Counted from the stretch's first letter, positions 1 to 8,204 are shown. The stretch: DNA of 64,000 nt from Rhizobium sp. BT03 (GCF_030053155.1 NZ_CP125640.1:2418001-2482000); one strand, 5' to 3'. Notes: generated by a model not told the origin, from the letters alone. Translations and numbers: made by a program.

Positions 1-133
1 GGTTTTCGATGTTGGCGCCGGTATAGACCTTGCCGTCCTCAGCGCGGATCGCCGCGCCGACCGGGAATTTCGAATAGGGCGCATGGGCAAAGGCCATGGC
101 GCCGCGGGCGGCTTCGAACAGATCGTGGGACAT
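1..133 (-). CDS. cdd: cytidine deaminase, N-terminal part (cut by window edge)
   Basis: Only the first 44 codons are present, on the minus strand from an ATG at 131-133. The translation begins MSHDLFEAARGAMAFAHAPY and continues SKFPVGAAIRAEDGKVYTG, then GANIEN. This is the conserved N-terminal block of homotetrameric cytidine deaminases (PYSxFxVGAA followed by GxNxEN), just before the zinc-binding HAE motif, which lies outside the window. The enzyme deaminates cytidine and deoxycytidine to uridine and deoxyuridine. The gene follows the second BMP-transporter permease by two bases, so it is the distal gene of a nucleoside uptake and salvage operon. That context supports both the deaminase call and nucleosides as the transporter substrate. 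Confidence 0.88.
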   Translation of the reverse strand, partial: MSHDLFEAARGAMAFAHAPYSKFPVGAAIRAEDGKVYTGANIEN

Positions 134-135
134 GA

Positions 136-1107
136 TCAACGTTCCTTCGTATAGGGCACCCCGCCGGCCTTCGGCGGGATCGCTACGCCGATGAAGCCGG
201 CAAGCAGGACGCAGGTGAGGATATAGGGCAGCGCCTGGAAGACCTGAACCGGCACCTCGCCGATCAACGGCACCTGCTTGCCCTGCATGAAATTGGCCAG
301 TGCGTCGAGGAAGCCGAAGAGCAGGCAGGCAAACATCACGGGCACCGGCTTCCACTTGGCGAAGACGAGGGCGGCGAGCGCGATATAGCCCTTGCCGGCC
401 GACATGTCCTTGATGAAGGCGGCGGACTGGGCAATCGCCAGATAAGTGCCGGAAAAGCCGCAGAGGATGCCGGCGCACATGACCGCGCGATAGCGCAGCC
501 AGGCGACCGAGATGCCTGCCGTATCGACCGCACCCGGATTTTCGCCGACGGCGCGCATCCTGAGGCCGAAGCGCGTGCGGTAAAGCACCCACCAGGAGAA
601 GGGCACGGCGAGGAAGGCAAGATAGGTCAGGATATTGTTGCCGGAGATGACGTTGGCGTAGAGCGGGCCGAGGACCGGTATGTCGCGGGCGGCATCGGCA
701 CCCGGCAGGATGATCGGCGCGAAACGCGACTCTGGCGACAGCTGCGGCGTGCGCCCGCCCTGGCCGAACCAGGCCTGGCCGAGCACGATGGTGATGCCGG
801 CGATGAAGAAGTTGATCGCCACACCCGAGACGATCTGGTTGCCGCGATTGGTGATCGACGCAAAGCCGTGCACCAGGCTGAGCGCCACGGAGCAGACGAT
901 GCCGGCGCCGAGACCCAGCCAGGCGGAATCGGTGAGATAGGCGATACAGGCGGCGGCGAAGGCCGAGCCCAGCATCTTGCCCTCCAGGCCGATATCGAAG
1001 ATGCCGGCGCGCTCCGAAAACAGACCGGCGAGAGCGGTAAAAATCAGCGGGATCGACAGGCGGATCGTCGAGCTCAGAACGCTGATGAAGATGTCGTAAT
1101 AATCCAT
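136..1107 (-). CDS. ABC transporter permease, BMP/nucleoside type (second permease)
   Basis: A 323-residue integral membrane protein with about eight to nine hydrophobic segments. It begins MDYYDIFISVLSSTIRLSIP and has the LFSERAGIFDIGLEGKMLG block typical of the branched-chain/simple-sugar-like permease family used by BMP (basic membrane protein) systems such as bacterial nucleoside importers. It should pair with the 2221-start permease to form the translocation channel. It starts about ten bases after the upstream permease stops and ends two bases before cdd, so it belongs to one operon of binding protein, ATPase, two permeases and cytidine deaminase. Substrate assignment to nucleosides is inferred from family and the cdd neighbour. 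Confidence 0.88.
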   Translation of the reverse strand: MDYYDIFISVLSSTIRLSIPLIFTALAGLFSERAGIFDIGLEGKMLGSAFAAACIAYLTDSAWLGLGAGIVCSVALSLVHGFASITNRGNQIVSGVAINFFIAGITIVLGQAWFGQGGRTPQLSPESRFAPIILPGADAARDIPVLGPLYANVISGNNILTYLAFLAVPFSWWVLYRTRFGLRMRAVGENPGAVDTAGISVAWLRYRAVMCAGILCGFSGTYLAIAQSAAFIKDMSAGKGYIALAALVFAKWKPVPVMFACLLFGFLDALANFMQGKQVPLIGEVPVQVFQALPYILTCVLLAGFIGVAIPPKAGGVPYTKER

Positions 1108-1117
1108 CGTCCGCTCC

Positions 1118-2221
1118 TCAGGCCCGCTTGAATTGTTGATAGAGGTGCACCATCGCCGGCCGGAACATATATTCCAGCGCGCCGGCGAACAGGATCACCA
1201 GACCCTGGATGACCAGGATCATCTCGCGGGTGATGTTCGGCATTTCGAAGGAGATCCAGTCGCCGCCCTGGTAAAGGATGCCGAAGAGGATCGCGGCGAA
1301 GATGATGCCGAGCGGATGATTGCGGCCCATCAGCGAGACCGCGATGCCGACGAAGCCGGCGCCGCCGACGAATTCCACCTGCAGGCGGGCGGAAGAGCCC
1401 ATGACCGGATTGAGCGCCATCATGCCGGCGAGTGCGCCGGAGATGAGCATGGCGATGATGACGATACGCGCGTAGGGAATGCCGGCATAGTCGGCCGCCG
1501 TCGGGCTGACGCCGAGCGTGCGCATTTCAAAGCCAAGCTTGGTACGCCAGATGAGTATCCAGACAAACCAGGCGGCGAGCAGGGCGATGATGAAGGAGAT
1601 GTTGAAGGGAGCGGCGCCGAGTTTGGCGCCGAACAGCTGCATGATCCAGCCGAGCTTCGGCAATTGCCCGCCTTCAAGGAAAGTGCGGGTTTCCGGCGCC
1701 ATCTTGCCGGGCACGATCAGCACGTGCACCAGCAGGTACACCATCAGCGCCGCGCCGATATAGTTGAACATGATCGTCGTAATGACGATATGGCTGCCGC
1801 GTTTTGCCTGCAGGAAGGCCGGAATGAAGGCCCAGGCTGCGCCGAAGATACCGGCGCCGACGATCGCCACCGGCATCGTCACATACCATGGCACGTAACG
1901 ATCGAGCGAAAGCGCCACCAGGGCGCAGCCGAGACCGCCGAGATAGGCCTGACCCTCCGAGCCGATGTTGAAGAGACCGGCATGGATCGCCACGGCGACC
2001 GAAAGGCCGGTGAAGATGAAGCTCGTCGCGTAGTACAGCGTGAAGCCGATGCCTTCGCCATTGCCGAGCGCGCCTTCAAGCAGCAGCGACAGAGCAGCAA
2101 GCGGGCTCTCGCCGATCAGCCAGACGACGAAGCCGGAGATCAGGAAAGCGACGAGGAGGTTCAAAAGCGGGATCAGGCCGTAACTGATCCAGTTTGGCAG
2201 CGGAACTGATGCAGTGCTCAT
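1118..2221 (-). CDS. ABC transporter permease, BMP/nucleoside type (first permease)
   Basis: Integral membrane protein of 367 residues starting MSTASVPLPNWISYGLIPLL. The ATG at 2221 is preferred because GAGG lies five bases upstream; an in-frame TTG at 2239 would extend into the stop of the ATPase gene. Multiple transmembrane helices are visible, and the segment around AGLFNIGSEGQAYLGGLG is the family motif equivalent to FDIGLEGKM in the partner permease. It starts about seven bases after the ATPase stop. The two permeases probably form a heterodimer energised by the double ATPase. Confidence 0.88.
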   Translation of the reverse strand: MSTASVPLPNWISYGLIPLLNLLVAFLISGFVVWLIGESPLAALSLLLEGALGNGEGIGFTLYYATSFIFTGLSVAVAIHAGLFNIGSEGQAYLGGLGCALVALSLDRYVPWYVTMPVAIVGAGIFGAAWAFIPAFLQAKRGSHIVITTIMFNYIGAALMVYLLVHVLIVPGKMAPETRTFLEGGQLPKLGWIMQLFGAKLGAAPFNISFIIALLAAWFVWILIWRTKLGFEMRTLGVSPTAADYAGIPYARIVIIAMLISGALAGMMALNPVMGSSARLQVEFVGGAGFVGIAVSLMGRNHPLGIIFAAILFGILYQGGDWISFEMPNITREMILVIQGLVILFAGALEYMFRPAMVHLYQQFKRA

Positions 2222-2228
2222 ATAGGCC

Positions 2229-3740
2229 TCACGCGGCAATGCCGGCCATCATCAGGCCGAGGGTCTGTTCACCGGCATCGGGCGTCTTTTCGCCGACCAC
2301 GTGGCCGGCAAACATGACAAGGATACGGTCTGAAAGGGCGCGGATTTCATCGAGCTCGACGGAAACGAGCAGGATCGCCTTGCCCGCATCGCGCATTTCG
2401 ATGATCCGGCGGTGGATGAATTCGATGGCGCCGATATCGACGCCGCGTGTCGGCTGGCCGATGATCAGCATCTTCGGATCACGCTCGATTTCGCGGGCGA
2501 CGACGATCTTCTGCTGGTTGCCGCCGGAGAAGTTCGCCGTCTTCAGCCGCGGGTTCGGCGGGCGGATGTCGTATTTTTCGATCTTTTCCATCGCGTCCTT
2601 GCGGATCGCGTCGAGATCGAGCAGCGGGCCTTTGCTGTAGCCCGGGCGGCGGTGATAGCCGAGCACGGAATTCTCATACTCCTCGAATTTCAGCACCAGG
2701 CCCATGTGATGGCGGTCCTCGGGAATATGAGCGAGGCCGAGCTCACGCAGACGGGCGGGATCGGCCTTGTCGATCGTCTGGCCGTCGAGAAGGATTTCCC
2801 CGGAGGCCGGTTTGCGGATGCCGGCAATCGCCTCCAGCAATTCGGACTGGCCATTGCCGGCAACCCCGGCTATGCCGACGATCTCGCCGGCGCGCACGTC
2901 GAAGGAGACATTGTCGACCATGGTGACGCCGCGATTGTCCTTGACCGTCAGGTTGCGGACGGAGAGCACGGCAGCCCCGGGATTTGCCTCGCCCTTCTGC
3001 ACGCGCAGCAGCACGCGGCGGCCGACCATCAGCTCGGCAAGCTCCTCCACCGTGGTTTCCGCCGTCTTGCGGGTCGCGACCATCTCGCCGCGGCGCATGA
3101 CCGAGACCGTGTCGGTGATCGCCATGATCTCGCGCAGCTTGTGGGTGATGAGGATGATCGTCTTGCCCTGATCGCGCAGCACCTTCAGGATGCGGAAAAG
3201 GTGATCGGCTTCTGCCGGCGTCAACACGCCCGTCGGCTCGTCGAGGATCAGGATCTCGGCGCCGCGATACATGGCTTTCAGAATTTCGACGCGCTGCTGC
3301 AGGCCGACCGGCAGCTCTTCGATCAAGGCGTCCGGATCGACCTCGAGGCCGTATTCCGTTTCCAGCCGCTTGAGCTCGGCGCGGGCCGATGCGACGCCTC
3401 TCGCCAGCAGCATGCCGCCTTCGGCGCCGAGCATGATATTCTCGAGCACCGTGAAATTGTCGACCAGCATGAAATGCTGGTGCACCATGCCGATGCCGGT
3501 GGCGATCGCCGCCTGGCTGTCCCGGATGGTGACGGGATTGCCGTTGACGCGGATCTCGCCGCTGTCGGCATGGTAAAAACCGTAGATGATCGACATCAGC
3601 GTCGATTTGCCGGCGCCGTTTTCACCGATGATGCCGTGGATCGTCCCCTTGGCAACGGTGAGGTTGATGTCCTTGTTGGCATGGACGGCACCGAATTTCT
3701 TGTCGATGCCGACAAGCTCGATAGCGGGCTTATCTGTCAC
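2229..3740 (-). CDS. ABC transporter ATP-binding protein with two nucleotide-binding domains, BMP/nucleoside type
   Basis: A fused double ATPase of about 503 residues, in the arrangement used by BMP and ribose-like importers. The first domain has a good Walker A (GENGAGKST near residue 40) and Walker B (LILDEPTGVLTP), but its signature reads LPVGLQQR. The second half has a degenerate Walker A (GVAGNGQS) and Walker B (LIIGQPTRGVD) but a good signature (FSGGNQQK), as in RbsA-like second domains. I prefer the GTG at 3738-3740 (VTDKPAIELVG) over the TTG at 3752 because GGAG lies about six bases upstream. A terminator-like hairpin separates it from the binding-protein gene. Confidence 0.87.
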   Translation of the reverse strand: MTDKPAIELVGIDKKFGAVHANKDINLTVAKGTIHGIIGENGAGKSTLMSIIYGFYHADSGEIRVNGNPVTIRDSQAAIATGIGMVHQHFMLVDNFTVLENIMLGAEGGMLLARGVASARAELKRLETEYGLEVDPDALIEELPVGLQQRVEILKAMYRGAEILILDEPTGVLTPAEADHLFRILKVLRDQGKTIILITHKLREIMAITDTVSVMRRGEMVATRKTAETTVEELAELMVGRRVLLRVQKGEANPGAAVLSVRNLTVKDNRGVTMVDNVSFDVRAGEIVGIAGVAGNGQSELLEAIAGIRKPASGEILLDGQTIDKADPARLRELGLAHIPEDRHHMGLVLKFEEYENSVLGYHRRPGYSKGPLLDLDAIRKDAMEKIEKYDIRPPNPRLKTANFSGGNQQKIVVAREIERDPKMLIIGQPTRGVDIGAIEFIHRRIIEMRDAGKAILLVSVELDEIRALSDRILVMFAGHVVGEKTPDAGEQTLGLMMAGIAA

Positions 3741-3761
3741 TGCAGGCTCCAAATAAGAAAA

Positions 3762-3796
3762 GGGCGCATGGCGAAAATCCCCTCCGCCATACGCCC
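3762..3796 (-). terminator. intra-operon hairpin with U-tract after the BMP binding-protein gene
   Basis: Read on the minus strand, arms GGGCGTATGGC and GCCATGCGCCC pair fully if one G-U wobble is allowed. They are followed by TTTTCTTATTT (3751-3761). It lies between the stop of the binding-protein gene and the start of the ATPase gene. The form is that of a rho-independent terminator, and the position fits partial termination that lowers expression of downstream genes. Confidence 0.75.
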
Positions 3797-3828
3797 GATC
3801 TCAATCGTCGATTACATCAGGGCGCGGA

Positions 3829-4821
3829 TCACTTCGGGCAAGCGTTGTCCGAGGTATAGTCGTGAACCTTGATGGTGCCTGCGATGATATCGGCCTTGGC
3901 CTTGTCGACGGCCGCCTGCATTTCCGGCGTGATCAGCGATTTGTTGTTGTCGTCGATCGCGGCGCCAACACCGTCTTCCTTGACGCCGAGCGCCTGTACG
4001 CCACCGGTGAACTTGTCGTTCTTGGTGTCGGTATAGGCGTTGTAGACGGCGAGGTCGACCCGCTTGACCATCGAGGTCAGGACGGAGCCCGGATGCAGAT
4101 GGTTCTGGTTGGAATCGACGCCGATCGACAACTTCTTGTTGTCGGCGGCGGTCTGCAGAACGCCGAGACCGGTGGCACCGGCTGCGGCGTAGATCACGTC
4201 GGCGCCCTGATCGATCTGGTTCTTGGTGAGTTCGCCGCCGCGAACCGGGTCGTTCCAGGCCGCACCCGTGGTGCCGGTCATGTTCTGGAAAACTTCGACA
4301 TCGGCCTTGGCGGCACGTGCGCCCTGCTCATAGCCGCATTCGAACTTGCGGATCAGCGGGATGTCCATACCGCCGACGAAACCGACCTTGCCGGTCTTGG
4401 AGGCCATGCCGGCGAGAATGCCGACGAGATAGGAGCCTTCCTCTTCCTTGTAGACGACCGAACGGACGTTCGGCTTGTCGACGACGGAGTCGACGATGAT
4501 GAACTTGGTGTCGGGGAATTCGGCTGCGACCTTCTCGATGGCCGAAGTCCAGGCGAAGGAAACGGCAACCACCGGATTGAATCCGCGGCTTGCGAAGTTG
4601 CGGATGGCCTGCTCGCCCTGGGTGTCGCCGGTCGGTTCGAAGTCGCGATAGGCAATGCCGGTCTCGGCCTTGAACTTCTCGGCACCGTTGTAGGCCGCCT
4701 CATTGAAGGACTTATCGAACTTCCCGCCGGTGCCGTAAACCAGGGCCGGCTTGACATCGGCGGCAAGCGCCGTCGTCGACATGGCAGCCACGGCAAGGAG
4801 AGTGAGAAGGGATTTTTTCAT
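3829..4821 (-). CDS. BMP family ABC transporter substrate-binding protein (nucleoside type)
   Basis: A 330-residue periplasmic protein with a clear Sec signal peptide (MKKSLLTLLAVAAMSTTALA, cleavage near residue 20). The mature start, VKPALVYGTGGKFDKSFNEA, carries the family hallmark of an aromatic and Asp-Lys-Ser-Phe-Asn segment, as in PnrA and BMP lipoproteins, although this copy lacks a lipobox cysteine. It is the first gene of the operon and is followed by a hairpin with a U-tract, which would favour its mRNA over that of the membrane components. The ligand is inferred to be a purine or pyrimidine nucleoside because the operon ends in cytidine deaminase. Confidence 0.9.
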   Translation of the reverse strand: MKKSLLTLLAVAAMSTTALAADVKPALVYGTGGKFDKSFNEAAYNGAEKFKAETGIAYRDFEPTGDTQGEQAIRNFASRGFNPVVAVSFAWTSAIEKVAAEFPDTKFIIVDSVVDKPNVRSVVYKEEEGSYLVGILAGMASKTGKVGFVGGMDIPLIRKFECGYEQGARAAKADVEVFQNMTGTTGAAWNDPVRGGELTKNQIDQGADVIYAAAGATGLGVLQTAADNKKLSIGVDSNQNHLHPGSVLTSMVKRVDLAVYNAYTDTKNDKFTGGVQALGVKEDGVGAAIDDNNKSLITPEMQAAVDKAKADIIAGTIKVHDYTSDNACPK

Positions 4822-5135
4822 TGTGCAGCCCTGTTGTTGCTATTCGTTAGGGGTCCTCCCGCAAGTCCTTTCCGGACATGTCTGCGGAACCACCGACCTC
4901 CCCCCGGAGGCCTGGCTGGGCGCATCCTTGCATGGCTCACGGAAAAATTCACCAGAAATTTTTCAGGCGGTAAAGATTTGCAGCAATTGCCGAAAATCCG
5001 TTCCCAGGGGCTGTTTTTTAGACATTTCCGCCGCCGGGATGCGAAATTTCCAGCCAATCCGACAGCCCTGCCGGGCTGAGGGAAACATTGCGGCCGATCG
5101 GAGTCCCGACCGGCCGTTGTGCCAAAACGGCTTGC
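4822..5135. other. intergenic region upstream of the BMP operon
   Basis: A 314-base stretch with no convincing gene. It must hold the promoter of the minus-strand BMP operon. The only structured element I see is the AT-rich inverted repeat at 4942-4964, about 120 bases before the bmp start. The reading frames across it have no recognisable protein features. Confidence 0.5.
4942..4964. promoter_or_regulatory. AT-rich 8-bp inverted repeat upstream of the BMP operon
   Basis: GAAAAATT and AATTTTTC are perfect complements separated by seven bases. The site lies about 120 bases upstream of the bmp start codon on the minus strand. It could be an operator for an unknown regulator; the low GC stands out against the surrounding DNA. 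No regulator gene of an obvious matching family is adjacent. Confidence 0.3.
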
Positions 5136-5453
5136 CTATGCGGTGAAGCGACCGGCCACCGGCGGCTTCTTATAGCCGATCATCCAGAGAAGCAGCGCGA
5201 TCACCAGGAAAACGGCAAAAGCCGGCTGCAGCATCAGCCATTGGAAAATGAAAGCGTAGAAGCGCGGGTGGATATAATAGGAAAGGGAGGATTGCAGCGA
5301 TGTGAGAGTTGCCGGGCTGACATCCTGCCAGGCATCGGAGATCGGCGTCACCACCACTGAGGACGCCGCAACCGACTGGATCGAATCGATGGTCCCGGCA
5401 ATAACGGCCGCCGCAAGCGCGACAAGGCTGGCCAGACGCAACAGGAAACGCAT
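5136..5453 (-). CDS. small membrane protein of unknown function
   Basis: I do not recognise a named family. The product is 105 residues, starting MRFLLRLASLVALAAAVIAG. The ATG at 5453 has an excellent GGAGG Shine-Dalgarno about five bases upstream, so the TTG one codon earlier is not needed. There is a hydrophobic N-terminal segment (signal or anchor), a middle region that looks periplasmic (about residues 25-75), and a second hydrophobic segment near residues 78-95 (FAVFLVIALLLWMIGY) followed by a short basic tail. The likely topology is two membrane passes with a periplasmic loop. It stands alone upstream of tRNA-Ser. Confidence 0.7.
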   Translation of the reverse strand: MRFLLRLASLVALAAAVIAGTIDSIQSVAASSVVVTPISDAWQDVSPATLTSLQSSLSYYIHPRFYAFIFQWLMLQPAFAVFLVIALLLWMIGYKKPPVAGRFTA

Positions 5454-5680
5454 CAATTCCTCCGACGCTCGTTATGCCGGACAATCCCGGCCGGCCGCGC
5501 CATTCTCCACCTTGAGAATTACATAGTCGTCGATGGGGTGAAGCACAATGGACGGGCGCAGGCGAGTTTTATCTGAAGAAGTCAAAAAACTGTTAGATTT
5601 CGGTTGATCGACAAAAATTCATCGGTATATATCGCGCCGTTCCGACGATTTGCTCCTATCCAGGCGCGAACGCCCAAGAA

Positions 5681-5770
5681 GGACAGGTGGCCGAGTGGTT
5701 TAAGGCGCACGCCTGGAACGCGTGTGTACGTGAAAGCGTACCGTGGGTTCGAATCCCACCCTGTCCGCCA
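5681..5770 (+). tRNA. tRNA-Ser (anticodon GGA)
   Basis: A 90-base class II tRNA. The acceptor stem GGACAGG pairs with CCTGTCC, followed by G and an encoded CCA. The anticodon loop CTGGAAC has GGA at 5715-5717, reading UCC and UCU serine codons. A long variable arm (about 5725-5742, GTGTACGTGAAAGCGTAC) and the T-loop GTTCGAATC are present, as expected for tRNA-Ser. No integrase or duplicated 3' end is seen nearby, so it does not seem to be in use as an attachment site. Confidence 0.97.
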
Positions 5771-5956
5771 TGGTGCATTTCCGCATCCTATGTCTCCCAC
5801 TGCCTGACGTCGTTTGACAAAGACCAGTTCGCATCGAAATGCGAGGATCAATTTCAGCATCCAGGCGTTGCGACGAGAGAAGCTCCGATCGCCCAGCTTG
5901 ATCGAGAGATCTTCGCACTGCGCCTCGCGAACGATTTTCTTCCAGCCCGCCTATTC

Positions 5957-6433
5957 TCAAGGACGCTGCAGCAGGGCGCGTCCGATCGGCTTCGGAGTCT
6001 CGCTGCGCAACACCAGAGATGTCGTCACGGGGCCAAAACGGGCGATCGTGTCCACGATCGTTTCCAATTCTCCCGGCGACGGAACCAGCACCTTCAAGAG
6101 GAAACAATCCTCTCCGGTGAGGCGCAGGACTTCCATGACTTGCGGCATTTCGGCAAACTGCTTCAGACAGGCTTTGATATGTTCGTGCGTCGTGCGCAGG
6201 CGGAGCACCGCCGTCATCCCGATGCCCAAAGCGGTGTGATCGATGCGAGCGGAGTAACCGACAATGATGCCGCGATCTTCCAGCCGCTTGACCCGCTCGG
6301 ATGCCGCCGGCTGAGAGAGACCGACCCGCCGACCGAGTTCGGAAATCGCAATGCGGCCATTTTCCTGCATCGCTTCGATGATAGCGAGATCGGTCGGATC
6401 GAGCATGACACGATTGTTTTCCTGAAAAGCCAC
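5957..6433 (-). CDS. Lrp/AsnC family transcriptional regulator
   Basis: A 158-residue protein. An AsnC-type helix-turn-helix occupies about residues 10-60 (LDPTDLAIIEAMQENGRIAI, then LGRRVGLSQPAASERVKRLE). A C-terminal RAM/ligand domain follows (GYSARIDHTALGIGMTAVLR, and GEDCFLLKVLV near residue 110). These proteins assemble as dimers of dimers or octamers and respond to small molecules, usually amino acids. The gene is divergent from the hydrolase at 6543, and the shared region holds two inverted repeats that are good candidates for its own binding sites. The effector is not visible from sequence. Confidence 0.9.
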   Translation of the reverse strand: MAFQENNRVMLDPTDLAIIEAMQENGRIAISELGRRVGLSQPAASERVKRLEDRGIIVGYSARIDHTALGIGMTAVLRLRTTHEHIKACLKQFAEMPQVMEVLRLTGEDCFLLKVLVPSPGELETIVDTIARFGPVTTSLVLRSETPKPIGRALLQRP

Positions 6434-6447
6434 GGGACCACCTTTAA

Positions 6448-6479
6448 ATCATCGGACAGCAACGCTGTTTTCCGATGAT
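6448..6479. promoter_or_regulatory. inverted repeat near the start of the Lrp-type gene, probable regulator site
   Basis: ATCATCGGA (6448-6456) and TCCGATGAT (6471-6479) are perfect 9-bp complements. An inner CAGC-aac-GCTG repeat (6457-6467) lies between them. The element sits 15 bases upstream of the Lrp/AsnC start codon on the minus strand, a typical location for autoregulation. Binding by this regulator is inferred. Confidence 0.5.
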
Positions 6480-6497
6480 CATCCATTCCGACGCAAA

Positions 6498-6516
6498 TGA
6501 AAATGCATCATTTTCA
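6498..6516. promoter_or_regulatory. perfect palindrome upstream of the hydrolase gene
   Basis: TGAAAATG and CATTTTCA are perfect complements around a 3-base spacer, 27 bases before the hydrolase ATG at 6543. AT-rich dyads of this kind are usual targets of Lrp/AsnC proteins, and such a gene is divergently transcribed next door. Confidence 0.5.
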
Positions 6517-6542
6517 CATGCGTGGGCATCAGAGGAAAACAC

Positions 6543-7145
6543 ATGAAGGATATCATTATATTGCCGGGGATTGGCGGTTCAGGCGAAGCTCATTGGCAAA
6601 CCCGATGGGAATCAACGAACCCGGAAATGCGGCGTTTTCAACCCGCCGATTGGGATAGGCCCGACTTGGCGAACTGGATTTCAGCCCTGGACCGCACCGT
6701 CGCCGCATCGGCGACCCCGCCCCTGCTGGTCGCCCATAGCCTTGCCTGCCTGTTGGTCGCTCATTGGCAGCAGGTTTCGTCACTCGCCGTCGCCGGAGCT
6801 TTTCTCGTGGCGGTCCCGGATCCGCAATCTGCTGCATTCCCTGAGGAAGCCGCTGGATTCGCAGATCCGCCATTGCAAGAGATGCGCTTCCCCACTCTGA
6901 TTATCGCAAGCGCCGACGACCCTTTCGGCACGCTCGACTATGTCCGGGCGCGAGCCGTTCTATGGGGCAGCGGTCTTGTCGAGATCGGTCCATTCGGCCA
7001 TATCAACGGGCAAAGCGGTCTTGAGAACTGGGGTCAGGGGAAGGCCTTGCTGACGGCCTTCTCCGCCGGATTGGCAAGATCGCACGGGGGCTTGAACTGG
7101 TTCGCAAGCGCGGGTTCGAGGCTCTCGAACCCGTTGCTCCGATAG
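6543..7145 (+). CDS. RBBP9/YdeN family alpha/beta hydrolase
   Basis: A 200-residue serine hydrolase of the RBBP9/YdeN type. It begins MKDIIILPGIGGSGEAHWQT (the oxyanion-side GxxGS..HW segment). The nucleophile elbow is VAHSLACLL (Ser near residue 68). An acid lies in SADDPFG and the catalytic His in FGHINGQSG. The ATG at 6543 is chosen because AGAGG lies upstream and the family normally starts right before the first beta strand; the GTG at 6522 only adds an unconserved leader. Its substrate is unknown, and the divergent Lrp-type regulator may control it. It converges with the membrane protein gene ending at 7178. Confidence 0.85.
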   Translation: MKDIIILPGIGGSGEAHWQTRWESTNPEMRRFQPADWDRPDLANWISALDRTVAASATPPLLVAHSLACLLVAHWQQVSSLAVAGAFLVAVPDPQSAAFPEEAAGFADPPLQEMRFPTLIIASADDPFGTLDYVRARAVLWGSGLVEIGPFGHINGQSGLENWGQGKALLTAFSAGLARSHGGLNWFASAGSRLSNPLLR

Positions 7146-7172
7146 CGCTGCGAGTATCGCCTGCGGCGCTAT
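7142..7172. terminator. hairpin between converging genes
   Basis: ATAGCGC (7142-7148) and GCGCTAT (7166-7172) are perfect complements with a 17-base loop that overlaps the stop codon of the hydrolase gene. It lies between two converging genes and may stop transcription from either side. There is no strong T-run, so efficiency is uncertain. Confidence 0.35.
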
Positions 7173-7177
7173 AGGCT

Positions 7178-7939
7178 CTATTCGAAAATTTCCGAGACGC
7201 TCGTCGCTGCGCCCGCATTCCCTTGACGTCCTCCGATAGGAGACCGCGGAGCCTCGGAACTCAGCAGTTTGCGAGCCAGGACGATCGAAACGTAGCACAG
7301 GCCGACTATCGACACCCATTGGCCAATCACCAGTATTGCCAAAGCGATGAGGTTCAGTTTTCCGTCCGAAAAGATGCTATCGGCTTCGTATGACATCGAT
7401 GTTGCTGCCGTCATCAATATCATAGCACAGATTAAGGGCAGAAAAAGTCCGGCAAACAGCCGTAAAAAGGTGGGAAGCAAACCACATTTCCCCCTGTTGA
7501 AAGCAGCTGAAAGCCCGCTTTTGGAGCCCGCAATTCCGGCAATAGGCCAGGTTCCGACAAGGGCAAGGAGCAGCGGAAGGATAATTGCGATCACCGCAAG
7601 ACATAAGAGTAGAAATACATTCCTTGATAGAGAAGCGGCGCCGAATGCGACAGGGCCACCAATCCCGATTCCAAACACGACGAGCACGATAAGCAAGTTC
7701 TTCCAGATGTAGCCACCAAACCCACGCATGCCGCCGGTCAGGTTTGAAACTTTCCCGTCTCCATTCAATATTGCATTCTGAATGAAGAATGCAAAAGACA
7801 AGGAAACGAAAAATTGCGCTGAATTGCTTTTGTTTCCGCCGCTGTAATCATCAAAAGCGACCAGTGCGCAATTGGCTGCAACAACAACACACACAAAAGA
7901 CAGATTACGTCTTATAAAGGAAATCGCTTCACCTAGCAT
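7178..7939 (-). CDS. hypothetical integral membrane protein
   Basis: I do not recognise a family. The product has 253 residues with about six hydrophobic segments, for example SFVCVVVAANCALVAF near residue 15, NLLIVLVVFGIGIGGPVAFG near 82, VFLLLCLAVIAIILPLLLAL near 110, FAGLFLPLICAMILMTAA near 163 and IALAILVIGQWVSIVGLCYV near 200. No ATPase, peptidase or transport motif is visible. The DNA is more AT-rich than its neighbours (many AAA/TTT-containing codons), and the adjoining spacer to 8204 looks similar, which hints at more recent acquisition. The start at 7939 is the first ATG of the frame. Confidence 0.62.
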   Translation of the reverse strand: MLGEAISFIRRNLSFVCVVVAANCALVAFDDYSGGNKSNSAQFFVSLSFAFFIQNAILNGDGKVSNLTGGMRGFGGYIWKNLLIVLVVFGIGIGGPVAFGAASLSRNVFLLLCLAVIAIILPLLLALVGTWPIAGIAGSKSGLSAAFNRGKCGLLPTFLRLFAGLFLPLICAMILMTAATSMSYEADSIFSDGKLNLIALAILVIGQWVSIVGLCYVSIVLARKLLSSEAPRSPIGGRQGNAGAATSVSEIFE

Positions 7940-8204
7940 TGCACCCCTGCCATCCTTCGCCTTCGGATGGAAGATATCGTCATTAAATTATGGCGCTGTC
8001 AAACGTCGATCTTTCTTCTCTGCAAGTGCCTGTACCGCGACGCCGCAGAAGCCAGCAATCGGTAGTATCGAGGTGTGGCGACGGTACCCGATTGACGTCC
8101 TGACAGGCTGGGCAAGATTCCTGATTTTTTACCATGCGGCTTCACCGCGTCTTTGCACGTTTGGGTTTATCTTCCGCCAAACTAAAAAAACGGAGATTAA
8201 ACAG

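Noticed and set aside
5681..5770. tRNA-Ser as an integration site for a genomic island
   Set aside because: No integrase, no direct repeat of the tRNA 3' end and no mobile genes are seen downstream, although the AT-rich patch begins only about 1.4 kb away.
7872..8204. N-terminal extension of the KTSC-domain protein
   Set aside because: The extension overlaps the opposite-strand membrane protein gene and has no conserved sequence; GTG at 8205 with GGAG upstream fits better.
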